From the NCBI GenBank assembly GCA_964545715.1, contig CAZJHX010000001.1, positions 156,420 to 220,419 of the forward strand: DNA of 64,000 bases, in the 5' to 3' direction. The first letter of the stretch is position 1; the number at the start of each line of letters is the position of its first letter. A program made the position numbers and the translations under genes. Source of the DNA: CAZJHX01 sp964545715 (GTDB lineage: Bacteria > Myxococcota_A > UBA9042 > GCA-2863065). Of the stretch, positions 63,583-64,000 are shown piece by piece. Below the pieces are notes generated by a model. That model was not told the origin of the DNA and did not search any database. It worked only from the letters and a program-made list of their open reading frames with translations.

Positions 63583-64000
<418 letters not shown>

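Overview
The window is high-GC bacterial chromosome with dense gene packing and many 4-bp start/stop overlaps (ATGA, GTGA). The gene content suggests a Myxococcota/Bradymonadota-like (deltaproteobacterial) lineage. This is an inference from four things: very large Ser/Thr kinases with TPR or histidine-kinase parts, a sigma-54 activator, lipoproteins with MopE-type Cys/Asp metal-binding motifs and Thr-Asp repeats, and a calcium-repeat surface protein with a sorting-signal-like tail. No rRNA, tRNA, CRISPR array or insertion sequence was seen.

Layout. Positions 1-6188 hold a left-edge Cys-rich gene fragment, a DksA/TraR-type zinc-finger protein, a DUF2156-membrane fusion and a leftward operon: polysaccharide deacetylase, WecA-like transferase, nucleotidyltransferase and COQ4-like protein. 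Positions 6359-22047 are one rightward, almost entirely overlapping seven-gene biosynthetic operon. It encodes two multidomain synthases (flavin enoyl-reductase-like x2-KS-AT-ACP-KR, and KS-AT-DH-PPTase), a free ACP, two paralogous alpha/beta hydrolases, an MGT-type glycosyltransferase and a membrane-anchored methyltransferase. It should make a tailored, glycosylated polyketide or PUFA-like lipid of unknown structure, and is the most exciting locus here.

Positions 22070-33621 hold a PilZ-like protein, two lipoproteins of unknown function, a CotH/MopE/C-type-lectin lipoprotein, a sigma-54 activator with a degenerate receiver, and a 1627-residue Ser/Thr kinase-ATPase-TPR-GAF-histidine kinase.

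Positions 33691-60569 form an exopolysaccharide/capsule region. It includes UDP-glucuronate 4-epimerase, glycosyltransferases, a Wzc-type tyrosine kinase, a five-gene coupled module of unknown purpose (nucleotidyltransferase, metallophosphoesterase, ATP-grasp ligase, SDR, thymidylate-kinase-like), a calcium-repeat surface protein, a histidine kinase behind a candidate sigma-54 promoter, GalE, a DegT aminotransferase, a membrane-anchored epimerase, the SxtJ/DUF5989/carbamoyltransferase trio with a 165-bp inverted-repeat element inside it, a Wzy-type polymerase/ligase, and a glycosyltransferase fused to a phosphoglycosyl transferase. The two priming enzymes (WecA-like and WbaP/EpsL-like) suggest two glycan systems; flippase and outer-membrane export genes are not in the window. 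The right end has a TPR Ser/Thr kinase and the start of a Thr-Asp-repeat lipoprotein.
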